A stretch of DNA of 64,000 bases from Crocinitomicaceae bacterium (GTDB taxonomy: Bacteria > Bacteroidota > Bacteroidia > Flavobacteriales_D > Crocinitomicaceae), in assembly GCA_022447585.1 (NCBI GenBank), contig JAKVAR010000006.1, positions 496,001 to 560,000 on the forward strand, written 5' to 3'. The position numbers and the translations under genes are program-made. The notes under the pieces are model-generated. The model did no database searches, was not told where the DNA came from, and was given only the letters and a program-made list of their open reading frames with translations. Positions 25,078 to 33,126 of the stretch are shown in pieces (within the stretch, counting starts at the first letter, position 1; each line of letters starts with the position of its first letter).

Positions 25078-25536
25078 ATGTTATATATACTATCCATCGT
25101 GCTTCTAATTTCTTTCTATCAAGACCTACGTTTTAGAGGGATTCAATGGTTTATTTTTCCATTGATTCTAATTTTTTCGATTTTTCTTAAATGGGAAACG
25201 CTATCGATTGGAACTCTATATAACCTGCTTTTCATAGTCCTTTGCTTGTCTGGGTTAACGATGTACCTGAGCATAAAAGAAGGAAGAATCATAAATATTA
25301 CGAAAGGATTTTTCAGTTGGGGAGATATTTTGATTTTAATCGCATTGTGCCCCTTGTTCTCACTTGAAGGATACATTCTGTTTTTCACTGTGGGAACCAT
25401 CCTCACATTAGTTACCTTTTTGATTGTCAATATTTGGGTCAAATCCAAGACTGTTCCTTATGCCGGGTATATGGCTCTTTTTGCTATGCCTACGCTCTTT
25501 TTAGAGGTTAATAATTCATACTTAATGCTATTCTAA
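25078..25536 (+). CDS. minimal prepilin peptidase (A24 family, GspO-like core)
   Basis: A 152-residue membrane protein that is almost only helices. The two catalytic aspartates of the A24 aspartic peptidases can be placed: Asp16 in SFYQDLRFRGI and Asp83 in the GD of FSWGDILIL. It has only the six-helix catalytic core and lacks the N-terminal Cys-rich methyltransferase half of GspO/PilD, so pilins would be cut but perhaps not N-methylated by this protein. Its place directly behind gspG supports that it processes the three prepilins of the operon. Confidence 0.82.
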   Translation: MLYILSIVLLISFYQDLRFRGIQWFIFPLILIFSIFLKWETLSIGTLYNLLFIVLCLSGLTMYLSIKEGRIINITKGFFSWGDILILIALCPLFSLEGYILFFTVGTILTLVTFLIVNIWVKSKTVPYAGYMALFAMPTLFLEVNNSYLMLF

Positions 25537-26945
25537 TGGAGGGTAATGATATTAATATTTCTCCAGAACTATTACAGCTAGTTCGTTCGGATTTGGCTTG
25601 GCATTATCGTGTTTTACCTAAAGAGAAAGGTGAAAATAACTTTAGTTTTTATGTAGATGAACAGACAGATCAAGATATAACCAATGAAGAGTTAGAGGCT
25701 TTATTAGGATTGAATGTAGAGTTATTCCCTATTGACAAGAAGTTAATGCAAAGGAGTCTTGGGAAATTCTATCGTAAGTCCAATAATGAAGAGTCAAATT
25801 TAAAAATTGATGCAAAAACTGATTTCGTTGATAGAATTATACAAGAGGCAAATCATTTAGGCAGCAGTGATATCCATATAGAGATCTTTGCAGATAAGGC
25901 TAGGGTTAGAATTAGAATTGATGGCAACTTGATTCAACGTTATGCAGTGGATAAAAGCGATTATCCGGAAATTGTAAATAAGGTGAAGATTAGAGCTAAC
26001 CTTGACATCTCTGAAAAAAGATTGCCACAAGATGGTAGAATTCAATATGAAGATTTTGATATCAGGGTTTCAATTTTACCAACATTGCATGGAGAAAAAA
26101 TTGTGCTTAGAATTTTGGGGCATGACGCATCGTCAATTAGTCTTGATAAAATTGGTTTTTCTGCAAAGGACAAGAATAAGTATTTAGACGGTGTGAGAAG
26201 ACCGAATGGCATCATTTTAATTAGTGGCCCAACAGGTTCAGGTAAAACAACCACGCTATACGCTACGCTTAAAGTTTTAAATGAAGAGAAACGTAATATT
26301 GTTACAGTCGAAGATCCTGTTGAGTATACGCTTGAGGGAATAAATCAGGTTCAATTAAAGGAATCTATAGGTTTGACTTTTGCTAGTGCCTTAAGGTCAT
26401 TTTTGAGGCAAGATCCTGATGTGATTATGTTGGGTGAAATTCGAGATTCTGAAACTGCCCAAATGGCAATTAGAGCGGCTTTAACAGGTCATTTGGTTTT
26501 GTCAACTATCCATACAAATTCTGCTTGGGGAACAATATCAAGATTGATCGATATGGGTGTTCCTCCATTTCTTTTGGCAAATACCATTAATACTTCTGTT
26601 GCGCAAAGGTTGGTAAGAAAGCTTTGTGAGGAATGCAAAGATGAAGTTGAATTCGCTGAAACCAAATGGCAATTTGAAGATCGTTTTTCTAAACCCGAAA
26701 AACACAACGTTTCGGTTGGTTGCGAGAGCTGTCATTACACGGGTTATAAAGGAAGGGTTGCCTTGTATGAGGTGATACCAATTGACAATAGATTGTCAAC
26801 TTTAATCAAGGAAAACTCCAATGATGTCCAGGTAGAATTAAAAGAGAGAGGTATCAAAAGTATCTCGGAAAAAGCATACGAATTATTAATAGATGGAACA
26901 ACTTCATTGGATGAAGTTTATCCTTATTTATCCAATTACGAATGA
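25536..26945 (+). CDS. gspE: GspE/PilB-like secretion ATPase
   Basis: Cytoplasmic hexameric ATPase that drives pseudopilus assembly. In 469 residues it has the Walker A GPTGSGKTTTLYA near residue 230, the Asp box ITVEDPVEYTLEG, Walker B LRQDPDVIMLGEIRD, the His box TGHLVLSTIHTNSAWG and the four-cysteine zinc element CEEC (near 364) ... CESCHYTGYKGR (near 396), which is found in assembly (GspE/PilB) rather than retraction ATPases. The N-terminal domain is short. It begins on the last base of the peptidase gene's stop (TAATG). No PilT-like second ATPase is present in the window. Confidence 0.95.
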   Translation: MEGNDINISPELLQLVRSDLAWHYRVLPKEKGENNFSFYVDEQTDQDITNEELEALLGLNVELFPIDKKLMQRSLGKFYRKSNNEESNLKIDAKTDFVDRIIQEANHLGSSDIHIEIFADKARVRIRIDGNLIQRYAVDKSDYPEIVNKVKIRANLDISEKRLPQDGRIQYEDFDIRVSILPTLHGEKIVLRILGHDASSISLDKIGFSAKDKNKYLDGVRRPNGIILISGPTGSGKTTTLYATLKVLNEEKRNIVTVEDPVEYTLEGINQVQLKESIGLTFASALRSFLRQDPDVIMLGEIRDSETAQMAIRAALTGHLVLSTIHTNSAWGTISRLIDMGVPPFLLANTINTSVAQRLVRKLCEECKDEVEFAETKWQFEDRFSKPEKHNVSVGCESCHYTGYKGRVALYEVIPIDNRLSTLIKENSNDVQVELKERGIKSISEKAYELLIDGTTSLDEVYPYLSNYE

Positions 26946-28837
26946 GAATAATAGTATTAATTATTGCATTAGCACTGACGGGGTTATCCATTGGGCAGAA
27001 TTTTTCGGAGGAGACCTTGAGGGCTCAACTGGACAGTGTGTCTATGAATCACCCTGGCTTGAATAATAAACTACAGTTGAATGTAAATAGTCTTCAATTG
27101 TCAGAACTGGTGAATTCTGTTGCACTTGAAAACAACTTGAATATAAGTATTGACCCAGGCTTGAATCAACAGATTTCATATAATTTTTATGATGCGCAAG
27201 TGAAAGATATGCTTGTTTTCATCTATTTAAATTTTCCAGTTGAAATTGATTTTGTTGGGAGTATTATTTCTGTTCGTAAAAGAAAAAAGAAGTCCCCATC
27301 AAAACCCCTTCCAAAACTGTTGGATGTAAAATATAATCCTTCAAATAAGTTTTTATCACTAAACCTTAAGAATGATACGCTTTGGCGCGTTGCAGAAGAA
27401 TTGACAAAAGCGACAAACGAAAATTATGTTGTAGATCCTTTGATTCGCAAGAATGTGGTTAATGCTTATTTTATGAATCGCCCTTCTGAACAAGTATTGG
27501 AAATGTTTGCTCAAGCGAATGGTCTTGAGGTTATCAAAGAAACCGATTTCTTCAGAATTAAGTCAAAACCAGAAGATAAAGAGAACCCCCAAAATATTGG
27601 GCGAGGCAAGAAAAAGGGGAGTAAATATCAACCCTCAAATGCTAACGGAGATTTCACTTTAGTAAAGAATAATGTAGGTGCCTTGGATATTTTTGCTCAG
27701 AATGTTCAATTAGCTGATTTGATTCAGGCAGCTGCTCAAGAGTCAGGAGTGAATTACATTGTTTTTTCAGCACTTAAGGGAACGGCTAATCTTGACGTTA
27801 AAGACATCCGTTTTGAGGAATTGGTAGAAAAGGTCTTTAAGGGTACAACCTATTCCATGAAAGTAGATAATGATGTCTACTTAATTGGAGAAAATAAACA
27901 AGATGGATTAAGAATCACAGAAATGGTACGACTAGAAAACAGAACAATTGAATCTGTAAAGGCTGCCATTCCAAACGAACTCACAACAGGGATTGAAGTA
28001 TTAGAATTTATCGAACTCAATGGATTAATTCTTACGGGAGGAAAGGACAAGGTTGATCAACTTAAGCGCTTTATTGCGTCCATTGATTTAGTGGTACCAA
28101 TGGTACAAATTGATGTGATGATTCTCTTTTCAAGTAAATCTGCTGGTATTAATACAGGAATCGCTGCTGGAGTTAAAGATGAACCTACTCCTACACAAGG
28201 CACATTGTTACCTGGAGTTGATTTATCGCTAGGAGCTCAGTCCATTAATTCAATTCTTCAAGCTATAAATGGTTTTGGGGTAGTGAATTTAGGACAAGTG
28301 GCCAGTAATTTTTATGTTTCTCTAAGTGCTATGGAAGAGAACGGGATTGTTGATATCGAAAGCACACCCAAAATATCTACACTCAATGGACATGAGGCAA
28401 CAATTTCTATCGGTCAAACTACGCATTATCAGCAAACGCAAATTAATGTAACGACTTCTATTCAGAATCAAGGAGTTTATCAATCAGATACTTGGAAACC
28501 AATTGATGCAAACCTGAATGTTACCATAAAGCCATTTGTCAGTTCAGATGAACATGTAACGTTAACAGTTTCCGTTGAACAGAATGATTTTTCGGGCCAG
28601 AGTGGAACAACAGCTCCACCGGACTTGACTACAAGGTCATTTAAGTCTATGATTCGAGTGAAAAATGGTGAAATGATCTTGTTGGGAGGGCTTGAAGAAA
28701 AAGAGAAAAAAGACATTGGGTCTGGAATCCCAATTTTGTCTAGAATTCCTATTCTGAAGTGGTTCTTTAGTTCAAAAACGAAGAGTAAAGAGAAATCAAA
28801 GCTTCATATTTTAATCAGACCAGTTGTTACCTACTAA
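26942..28837 (+). CDS. gspD: GspD/PilQ-like secretin
   Basis: Outer-membrane channel of the machine. The 631-residue precursor has a signal peptide (MRIIVLIIALALTGLSIGQ), an STN/N0-like domain at ~35-110 (ELVNSVALENNLNISIDPG), further N-domains to ~390 with a low-complexity basic linker (~195-215), and the secretin core from about 395: VPMVQIDVMILFS, VDIESTPKISTLNGHEATI, RVKNGEMILLGGLEEKEK and the end IPILSRIPILKWFFSSK...LHILIRPVVTY. No C-terminal pilotin-binding S-domain is visible. Start overlaps gspE by 4 bp; its stop shares a base with the next start. Confidence 0.94.
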   Translation: MRIIVLIIALALTGLSIGQNFSEETLRAQLDSVSMNHPGLNNKLQLNVNSLQLSELVNSVALENNLNISIDPGLNQQISYNFYDAQVKDMLVFIYLNFPVEIDFVGSIISVRKRKKKSPSKPLPKLLDVKYNPSNKFLSLNLKNDTLWRVAEELTKATNENYVVDPLIRKNVVNAYFMNRPSEQVLEMFAQANGLEVIKETDFFRIKSKPEDKENPQNIGRGKKKGSKYQPSNANGDFTLVKNNVGALDIFAQNVQLADLIQAAAQESGVNYIVFSALKGTANLDVKDIRFEELVEKVFKGTTYSMKVDNDVYLIGENKQDGLRITEMVRLENRTIESVKAAIPNELTTGIEVLEFIELNGLILTGGKDKVDQLKRFIASIDLVVPMVQIDVMILFSSKSAGINTGIAAGVKDEPTPTQGTLLPGVDLSLGAQSINSILQAINGFGVVNLGQVASNFYVSLSAMEENGIVDIESTPKISTLNGHEATISIGQTTHYQQTQINVTTSIQNQGVYQSDTWKPIDANLNVTIKPFVSSDEHVTLTVSVEQNDFSGQSGTTAPPDLTTRSFKSMIRVKNGEMILLGGLEEKEKKDIGSGIPILSRIPILKWFFSSKTKSKEKSKLHILIRPVVTY

Positions 28838-30000
28838 TGAGCATGATGAGTAACATATGGAGACCAAAATCGTTGGTCATGGTGTTTCTAACTTTCGATG
28901 GTTCTGAAAGGATAATTAAATCCGCTGAATACTTTGAAAATGAAAAGAAGGCTTGGAGTGGATTGCAAACGTTTGATTCTGTTCAAGAGATTGTAAAACA
29001 TTATGGAAATTCAAAGCCGTATCATTTAAACGTAAATGGAACAGGGGTGTTAAGTCGTAAACTGATGCATTCGCCAACATTTAAAGAGGATCTTATTGTA
29101 TCAGGAGACAAATCAGACTTTACATTTTCTTATTTCCGTGGTCAGAACCAATTGGCCGTATCATTTTTTAGAACGAAACTGTTGGATGAAATTCGGGAAG
29201 AATTTAATGAAGCAAAAGGTCATTTAATTGGTCTAAGTTCAGGCGCAATTGCTTTAATGACTTTACAAAATTTCGAAATGAGTTCGCTGTATGATATTGA
29301 AGTTAGTGCGGGCGAGATAAGAACCTTCAAAAAGGGTATATCGGATGATCGTGTTCGTGTTCTAGTTGAAGGTGAATATGTGAATTACTTCGAGCTGCTA
29401 TCAAAGATGACGCTTGCTTTGTTAAAGGGGTCAGCGGATGAAGTTATATTGGGTGAGGGAGATTTTACTACCGCTTCATTGGAGTATACGGAGCATCGGA
29501 AATTTGTCTTTTTTGGCGTGTCAATCACCTTATTAATTCTATCCGTTTTATTGGCGAACTTCTTCTATCACGGTCATTTGAATGATAGAATAGCACAGCA
29601 AGAACTCGATTTGTCTGTGAGTCAAAATAATTTGACACAATTAGATCAAATGGATCTAGAGATAATGAGAAAGTCTGAACTAATTAATGCCTCTGGTATC
29701 ATGTCTAAGCATTTTATCGCCTATTATTTAGATGAGATTGGTCAAAGCGTTCCGCTCAGATTGAACCTTTCTGAAATGAATGTATATCCACTAACCAAAA
29801 AGTTAAAAGCTAAGCATAAGGTTGAGGTGGATAAACATGAAATTAAGATTCTCGGTACAACTGAGAATAATGAAGTTTTAGATGACTGGATAGAAGATTT
29901 AACAGCGTTCGATTGGATAGAGTCAGTAAAGCTTATTGGTTATTTGATTGATGAAAAAGAGGTGCCTCATTTTGAGTTAAAACTAAAATTAAGGGAATGA
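28837..30000 (+). CDS. GspL / PilM-PilN-like assembly protein
   Basis: A 387-residue protein with a cytoplasmic part (1-225) that resembles the actin-like fold of GspL/PilM, one membrane helix at about 228-246 (FVFFGVSITLLILSVLLANF), and a periplasmic part with a coiled coil followed by a ferredoxin-like domain (LRLNLSEMNVYPL... LDDWIEDLTAFDWIESVKL) like that of PilN/GspL. Membership is by layout and place between gspD and a PilO/GspM-like gene. It would anchor the ATPase to the inner membrane. Start and stop overlap both neighbours. Confidence 0.7.
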   Translation: MSMMSNIWRPKSLVMVFLTFDGSERIIKSAEYFENEKKAWSGLQTFDSVQEIVKHYGNSKPYHLNVNGTGVLSRKLMHSPTFKEDLIVSGDKSDFTFSYFRGQNQLAVSFFRTKLLDEIREEFNEAKGHLIGLSSGAIALMTLQNFEMSSLYDIEVSAGEIRTFKKGISDDRVRVLVEGEYVNYFELLSKMTLALLKGSADEVILGEGDFTTASLEYTEHRKFVFFGVSITLLILSVLLANFFYHGHLNDRIAQQELDLSVSQNNLTQLDQMDLEIMRKSELINASGIMSKHFIAYYLDEIGQSVPLRLNLSEMNVYPLTKKLKAKHKVEVDKHEIKILGTTENNEVLDDWIEDLTAFDWIESVKLIGYLIDEKEVPHFELKLKLRE

Positions 30001-30524
30001 CATTTTTTGATAAATACAGTTTTAAGCAAAAGAATTATGGACTGATTGTTCTTAGTGTTTTACTCATTGCGGTAACGTATAAGAGGGCAATAAGCATTAC
30101 GATCGAAAAAAGGTCATATTCTAATGAACTTTCAACCAAATTAACGAAGGCAGAAACAGCTTTTGACGCCGTTAGGAATAAGCAAATCATGTTGTCTAAC
30201 CTGAATCGTCACCTGGGAGAAGAGAATAACTCTGTGGAGCAGGTTCAACAGGATTTTTTGAACTTTTTCGCCAAAAATAGCAAAGGGCTTAAAGTGATGC
30301 AAATTCATGAGGTGTTGAACTATAAGCATCCGGATTTTGAGATCAATACACATAAGATAGTTCTTGCTGGAGGATATTTGAATTCTATCAAATTCATTTA
30401 TGATTTGGAACAAGAATTTAATGCAGCAAAAATTCTAAACGTCTCCTACAAATTATGGAAAGAACCAAACCAAGAAAGTCAAACATTACACACAACATTA
30501 TTAATTCAAAATTTTTTAAGATGA
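29997..30524 (+). CDS. GspM / PilO-like assembly protein
   Basis: A 175-residue bitopic protein: short cytoplasmic N-terminus, membrane helix at about 14-28 (YGLIVLSVLLIAVTY), a coiled coil (about 35-80) and a small alpha/beta domain (KVMQIHEVLNY, KIVLAGGYLNSIKFIYDLEQ, ILNVSYKLW) in the manner of PilO/GspM. It follows the GspL-like gene with an ATGA overlap, which is the standard L-M order. Primary sequence identity to characterised members is not visible by eye. Confidence 0.68.
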   Translation: MTFFDKYSFKQKNYGLIVLSVLLIAVTYKRAISITIEKRSYSNELSTKLTKAETAFDAVRNKQIMLSNLNRHLGEENNSVEQVQQDFLNFFAKNSKGLKVMQIHEVLNYKHPDFEINTHKIVLAGGYLNSIKFIYDLEQEFNAAKILNVSYKLWKEPNQESQTLHTTLLIQNFLR

Positions 30525-31486
30525 AGCAGATTTTAGTTCTTTTTGCGGGTCTTATTTTGTTCGCTAGTTGCGATAAGTTTATTGCAACTGATATTTCAAA
30601 ATTAACACCTAGCGTTATTTTACCAGCATCTAATGATACGGTTCAAATTAACCCAGTACATTTTAAATGGGATGAAATAGATGGAGCAACGGATTATCAT
30701 TTAGAGGTTGTCTCTTTAGGGTTTTCGTCAATCAGTTCATTTGATTTAGATACACTCATTCAAGGAGGAGATTTTTATTTCGCTTTAGATTCAAATGAAT
30801 ATGAAATGAGATTAACAGCAACCAATGGTGCTTATGATTCCCAAACTACACTGCCAATTAAATTTTGGGTTGGTGTTCAGCCAGATGAGGGAGGCACTTC
30901 TGTAGAATTAATAACACCTGCTTCGAATGTATATGTGAACGAAACGTTTAATGGCTTTTTTGATTGGACAACTATTGCCAATGTGGATAGCTATGAAATT
31001 TCTATTCGCAAAGGGGCGGTTTTCTCTAGTGGAGTTTTAGTTGATAGTGAAATAGGTAATACAACGGGAAACTTTACTTCAAATGAAGTGTTTGAGGAAG
31101 GGGAGTATACGTGGGGAGTTTTAGCTCAATTTTCCAATGGTACGGCAACTTCGTATTCAACCTCGACTTTTTATGTTGATACCGTAACACCGAATGTACC
31201 TGCGCAAAGTACACCTGCGAATTTATCAAATAATACGGCCGGTTTAATTCCATTTTCATGGAGTAATGGACAGGATAGCGGAGTTATTATGTCGCCAATT
31301 AATTCTGAGATTGAAGTGAGTACTGATATTACTTTTCCAGCGGCATTAACAGATGTATATCAAGTACAGGGCGAATTAGCAGATATTAATTTAACCTCAG
31401 GCACCTATTTCTGGCGAATTAGAAATGTTGATGAAGCTGGCAATCAATCTGTTTACTCAACTACAATTCAGTTTCAAGTGCAATAA
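30521..31486 (+). CDS. lipoprotein with fibronectin-type-III-like domains
   Basis: Starts at the ATG at 30521 (ATGA overlap with the gene before); the upstream in-frame ATG at 30455 lies inside that gene. The 321-residue precursor opens with a lipoprotein signal MKQILVLFAGLILFASC (Cys at 17). Behind it are three related beta domains of the FN3 type: near 45-125 (VHFKWDEIDGATDYHLEVV), 135-220 (FFDWTTIANVDSYEISIRKG) and 230-320 (IPFSWSNGQDSGVI...GTYFWRIRNVDEAGN). It could be a pilotin-like or periplasmic scaffold component of the secretion machine, or a surface-exposed part. No counterpart in classical T2SS is evident. Confidence 0.75.
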   Translation: MKQILVLFAGLILFASCDKFIATDISKLTPSVILPASNDTVQINPVHFKWDEIDGATDYHLEVVSLGFSSISSFDLDTLIQGGDFYFALDSNEYEMRLTATNGAYDSQTTLPIKFWVGVQPDEGGTSVELITPASNVYVNETFNGFFDWTTIANVDSYEISIRKGAVFSSGVLVDSEIGNTTGNFTSNEVFEEGEYTWGVLAQFSNGTATSYSTSTFYVDTVTPNVPAQSTPANLSNNTAGLIPFSWSNGQDSGVIMSPINSEIEVSTDITFPAALTDVYQVQGELADINLTSGTYFWRIRNVDEAGNQSVYSTTIQFQVQ

Positions 31487-31959
31487 TGAAAAGTAAGAAA
31501 TTGACATACGTATTATTGATAGTTGTAGCGCTTATTTGGTACAAAGTATTCTTCAGGGTAAAGGATAGTTTATTTGGTAGTTCTGAGGAATTCGGGTTAA
31601 CTGTTCAATCTGCTCCCATAGAACTATTGGTAACCAACAAAGATACAGTGGTATTAGATCTCAATTATCGAGATCCTTTTGGAACTCAAAATAAACCTGA
31701 AATTGTTGATGATGAGCCCTTGGAACAAGTTGAAAAGCCAGTTTTTAAAGAACAGTTTGTTTGGCCTGCGATCAATTTTATGGGTAGGGTTCAAAAAACA
31801 AATTCAACAAATCCACTGGCAATTGTTCGTATAGATGGGATTCAATTATTCGTTCGAAAGAATGATGAGCTATTCGGTGATTTTAGAATAAAGAAGATCG
31901 GTAGAGATTCAGTTGTGATTGTCCATAAGAATGAATCAAAAATATTTTGGAGAAATTAA
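31486..31959 (+). CDS. GspC / PilP-like connector
   Basis: A 157-residue bitopic protein: membrane helix at about 6-22 (LTYVLLIVVALIWYKVFF), a linker with a YRDPFG motif near residue 62, and a small beta domain (INFMGRVQKT, LAIVRIDGIQLFVRKNDEL, FRIKKIGRDSVVIV) that fits the HR domain of GspC/PilP, which binds the secretin's N0 domain. Being the last apparatus gene, it completes the inner-to-outer membrane bridge (C, D, E, F, G, K, L, M, O plus minor pseudopilins). Confidence 0.75.
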   Translation: MKSKKLTYVLLIVVALIWYKVFFRVKDSLFGSSEEFGLTVQSAPIELLVTNKDTVVLDLNYRDPFGTQNKPEIVDDEPLEQVEKPVFKEQFVWPAINFMGRVQKTNSTNPLAIVRIDGIQLFVRKNDELFGDFRIKKIGRDSVVIVHKNESKIFWRN

Positions 31960-31969
31960 GACATAAGTT

Positions 31970-32629
31970 ATGAAAGCATTAAAAATATTAATTGCAGACG
32001 ATCATATGATTGTGAGAAATGGACTAAAAGCCCTGCTCAAAGATCAATTCAATTTTTGTCCAACAATTCTTGAGGCAACTAATGGGGCTCAAGTGGTTAG
32101 TTTGGTTGCTAAAAATAAATTTGACCTAGTTATTCTAGATGCAACGATGCCAAAGGTGGATGGCTTCGGAGCATTGGAACTGATTCAAAAGAATGGAAAG
32201 GTAATACCAACAATAACCTTGATTGATACGTACGATTATTTCTTGGTTAAAAAAATATTAGGAACGAAATCCTTAGGCATACTCTCAAAGAATGTTGAGG
32301 CTGATGAGTTAATGATGGCCATCAGAAATGTGCTCGATAATAAAAAATTCTATTGCAATGAAGTTTCTCAACTTTTGATTAATGAGAGCCAACGAAAATC
32401 GCAAAATTTTGAATTGTTTGAATCTCTTACCAAACGAGAAAAAGAAATACTTGAAATGGTCGCAAAAGAATACACCAATGATGAGATTGGATCACGACTT
32501 TCTATAAGTAAAAGAACAGTTGAGGGGCATCGAAAAAACTTGAAATCCAAATTGAGAGTTAAAAGTACAATTGGACTATTTAAAATCGCATTTGAATGCG
32601 GTCAATTTGGAAGAATGCCAATTAATTAG
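31970..32629 (+). CDS. NarL/LuxR-type response regulator
   Basis: A 219-residue regulator: receiver domain with ADDHMIVRNGLKALL, phospho-Asp57 in VILDATMPKVDG, and a LuxR helix-turn-helix with LTKREKEILEMVAKEYTNDE and LSISKRTVEGHRKNLKSK. It follows the GspC-like gene after 10 bp and so is probably cotranscribed with the apparatus. The usual Thr/Ser and Lys of the receiver are at TLIDTYDY and GILSKNVE. A paired ACGT site and the promoter of the large secreted-protein operon follow immediately, so the simplest model is that it turns on that operon. No dedicated histidine kinase is next to it. Confidence 0.92.
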   Translation: MKALKILIADDHMIVRNGLKALLKDQFNFCPTILEATNGAQVVSLVAKNKFDLVILDATMPKVDGFGALELIQKNGKVIPTITLIDTYDYFLVKKILGTKSLGILSKNVEADELMMAIRNVLDNKKFYCNEVSQLLINESQRKSQNFELFESLTKREKEILEMVAKEYTNDEIGSRLSISKRTVEGHRKNLKSKLRVKSTIGLFKIAFECGQFGRMPIN

Positions 32630-32645
32630 CAAAACCAAGTATTTA

Positions 32646-32713
32646 TACGTGTGAAATAATTCAAAAATCACGTATTACTACTTACATAAATGATAATAGT
32701 ATTGCTGAACTTT
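32646..32713 (+). promoter_or_regulatory. promoter region of the secreted-protein operon with inverted TACGTG/CACGTA pair
   Basis: TACGTG at 32646-32651 and CACGTA at 32669-32674 form an inverted pair, with the same ACGT core as the cluster at 20510-20592. GAACTTTG at 32706-32713 is one base off the TAnnTTTG -7 consensus and is 23 bp before the ATG at 32737. The arrangement looks like activator sites in front of a regulated promoter. Confidence 0.45.
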
Positions 32714-32736
32714 GCACCGCATAATTATATATTAAG

Positions 32737-33126
32737 ATGAACAATATGCTAAAAACACTAATTACCACAGTTGTAATGTTGATTTCATTATCTGGTTTTT
32801 CTCAAAATTTTGAGATTTCACCAGATTTAGTTGATTCAATTGCCCCAACAGATTATTTAATACAGGTATCGGGTTATGCGACCTTTAATGACTCAATGAC
32901 GCTGCATGTTGATATGACTGATACGCTTGGAACATCTGTTCTGAGTTTAAGTAAAGACATGGGAGATTCTACAGATGTATTGATAAGTGGATTCACGTTT
33001 GATCCAATTCAAGAAACATTCAGTTTTGATATTGGGAATTATACCTCGAGATTTTTCCAAATTAGAATTTGGACCGAGATAGAAGGAGTATTAACCGAAG
33101 AAGTATTAATCGACACCTATGAATAA
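32737..33126 (+). CDS. small secreted protein of unknown function
   Basis: A 129-residue precursor with signal peptide (TLITTVVMLISLSGFSQ, cut after about residue 22). The mature ~105 residues are acidic and threonine/serine rich and look like one beta-sandwich domain (SGYATFNDSMTLHVDM, FSFDIGNYTSRFFQIRIW). Not recognised. First gene of the operon that leads to the RHS toxin-like protein; overlaps the next frame by 8 bp. Candidate substrate or surface part of the secretion system. Confidence 0.7.
   Translation: MNNMLKTLITTVVMLISLSGFSQNFEISPDLVDSIAPTDYLIQVSGYATFNDSMTLHVDMTDTLGTSVLSLSKDMGDSTDVLISGFTFDPIQETFSFDIGNYTSRFFQIRIWTEIEGVLTEEVLIDTYE

Noticed and set aside
20764..31959. Type IV pilus with retraction
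   Set aside because: Only one assembly-type ATPase, no PilT-like gene, and the major pilin has the GspG calcium-type loop.
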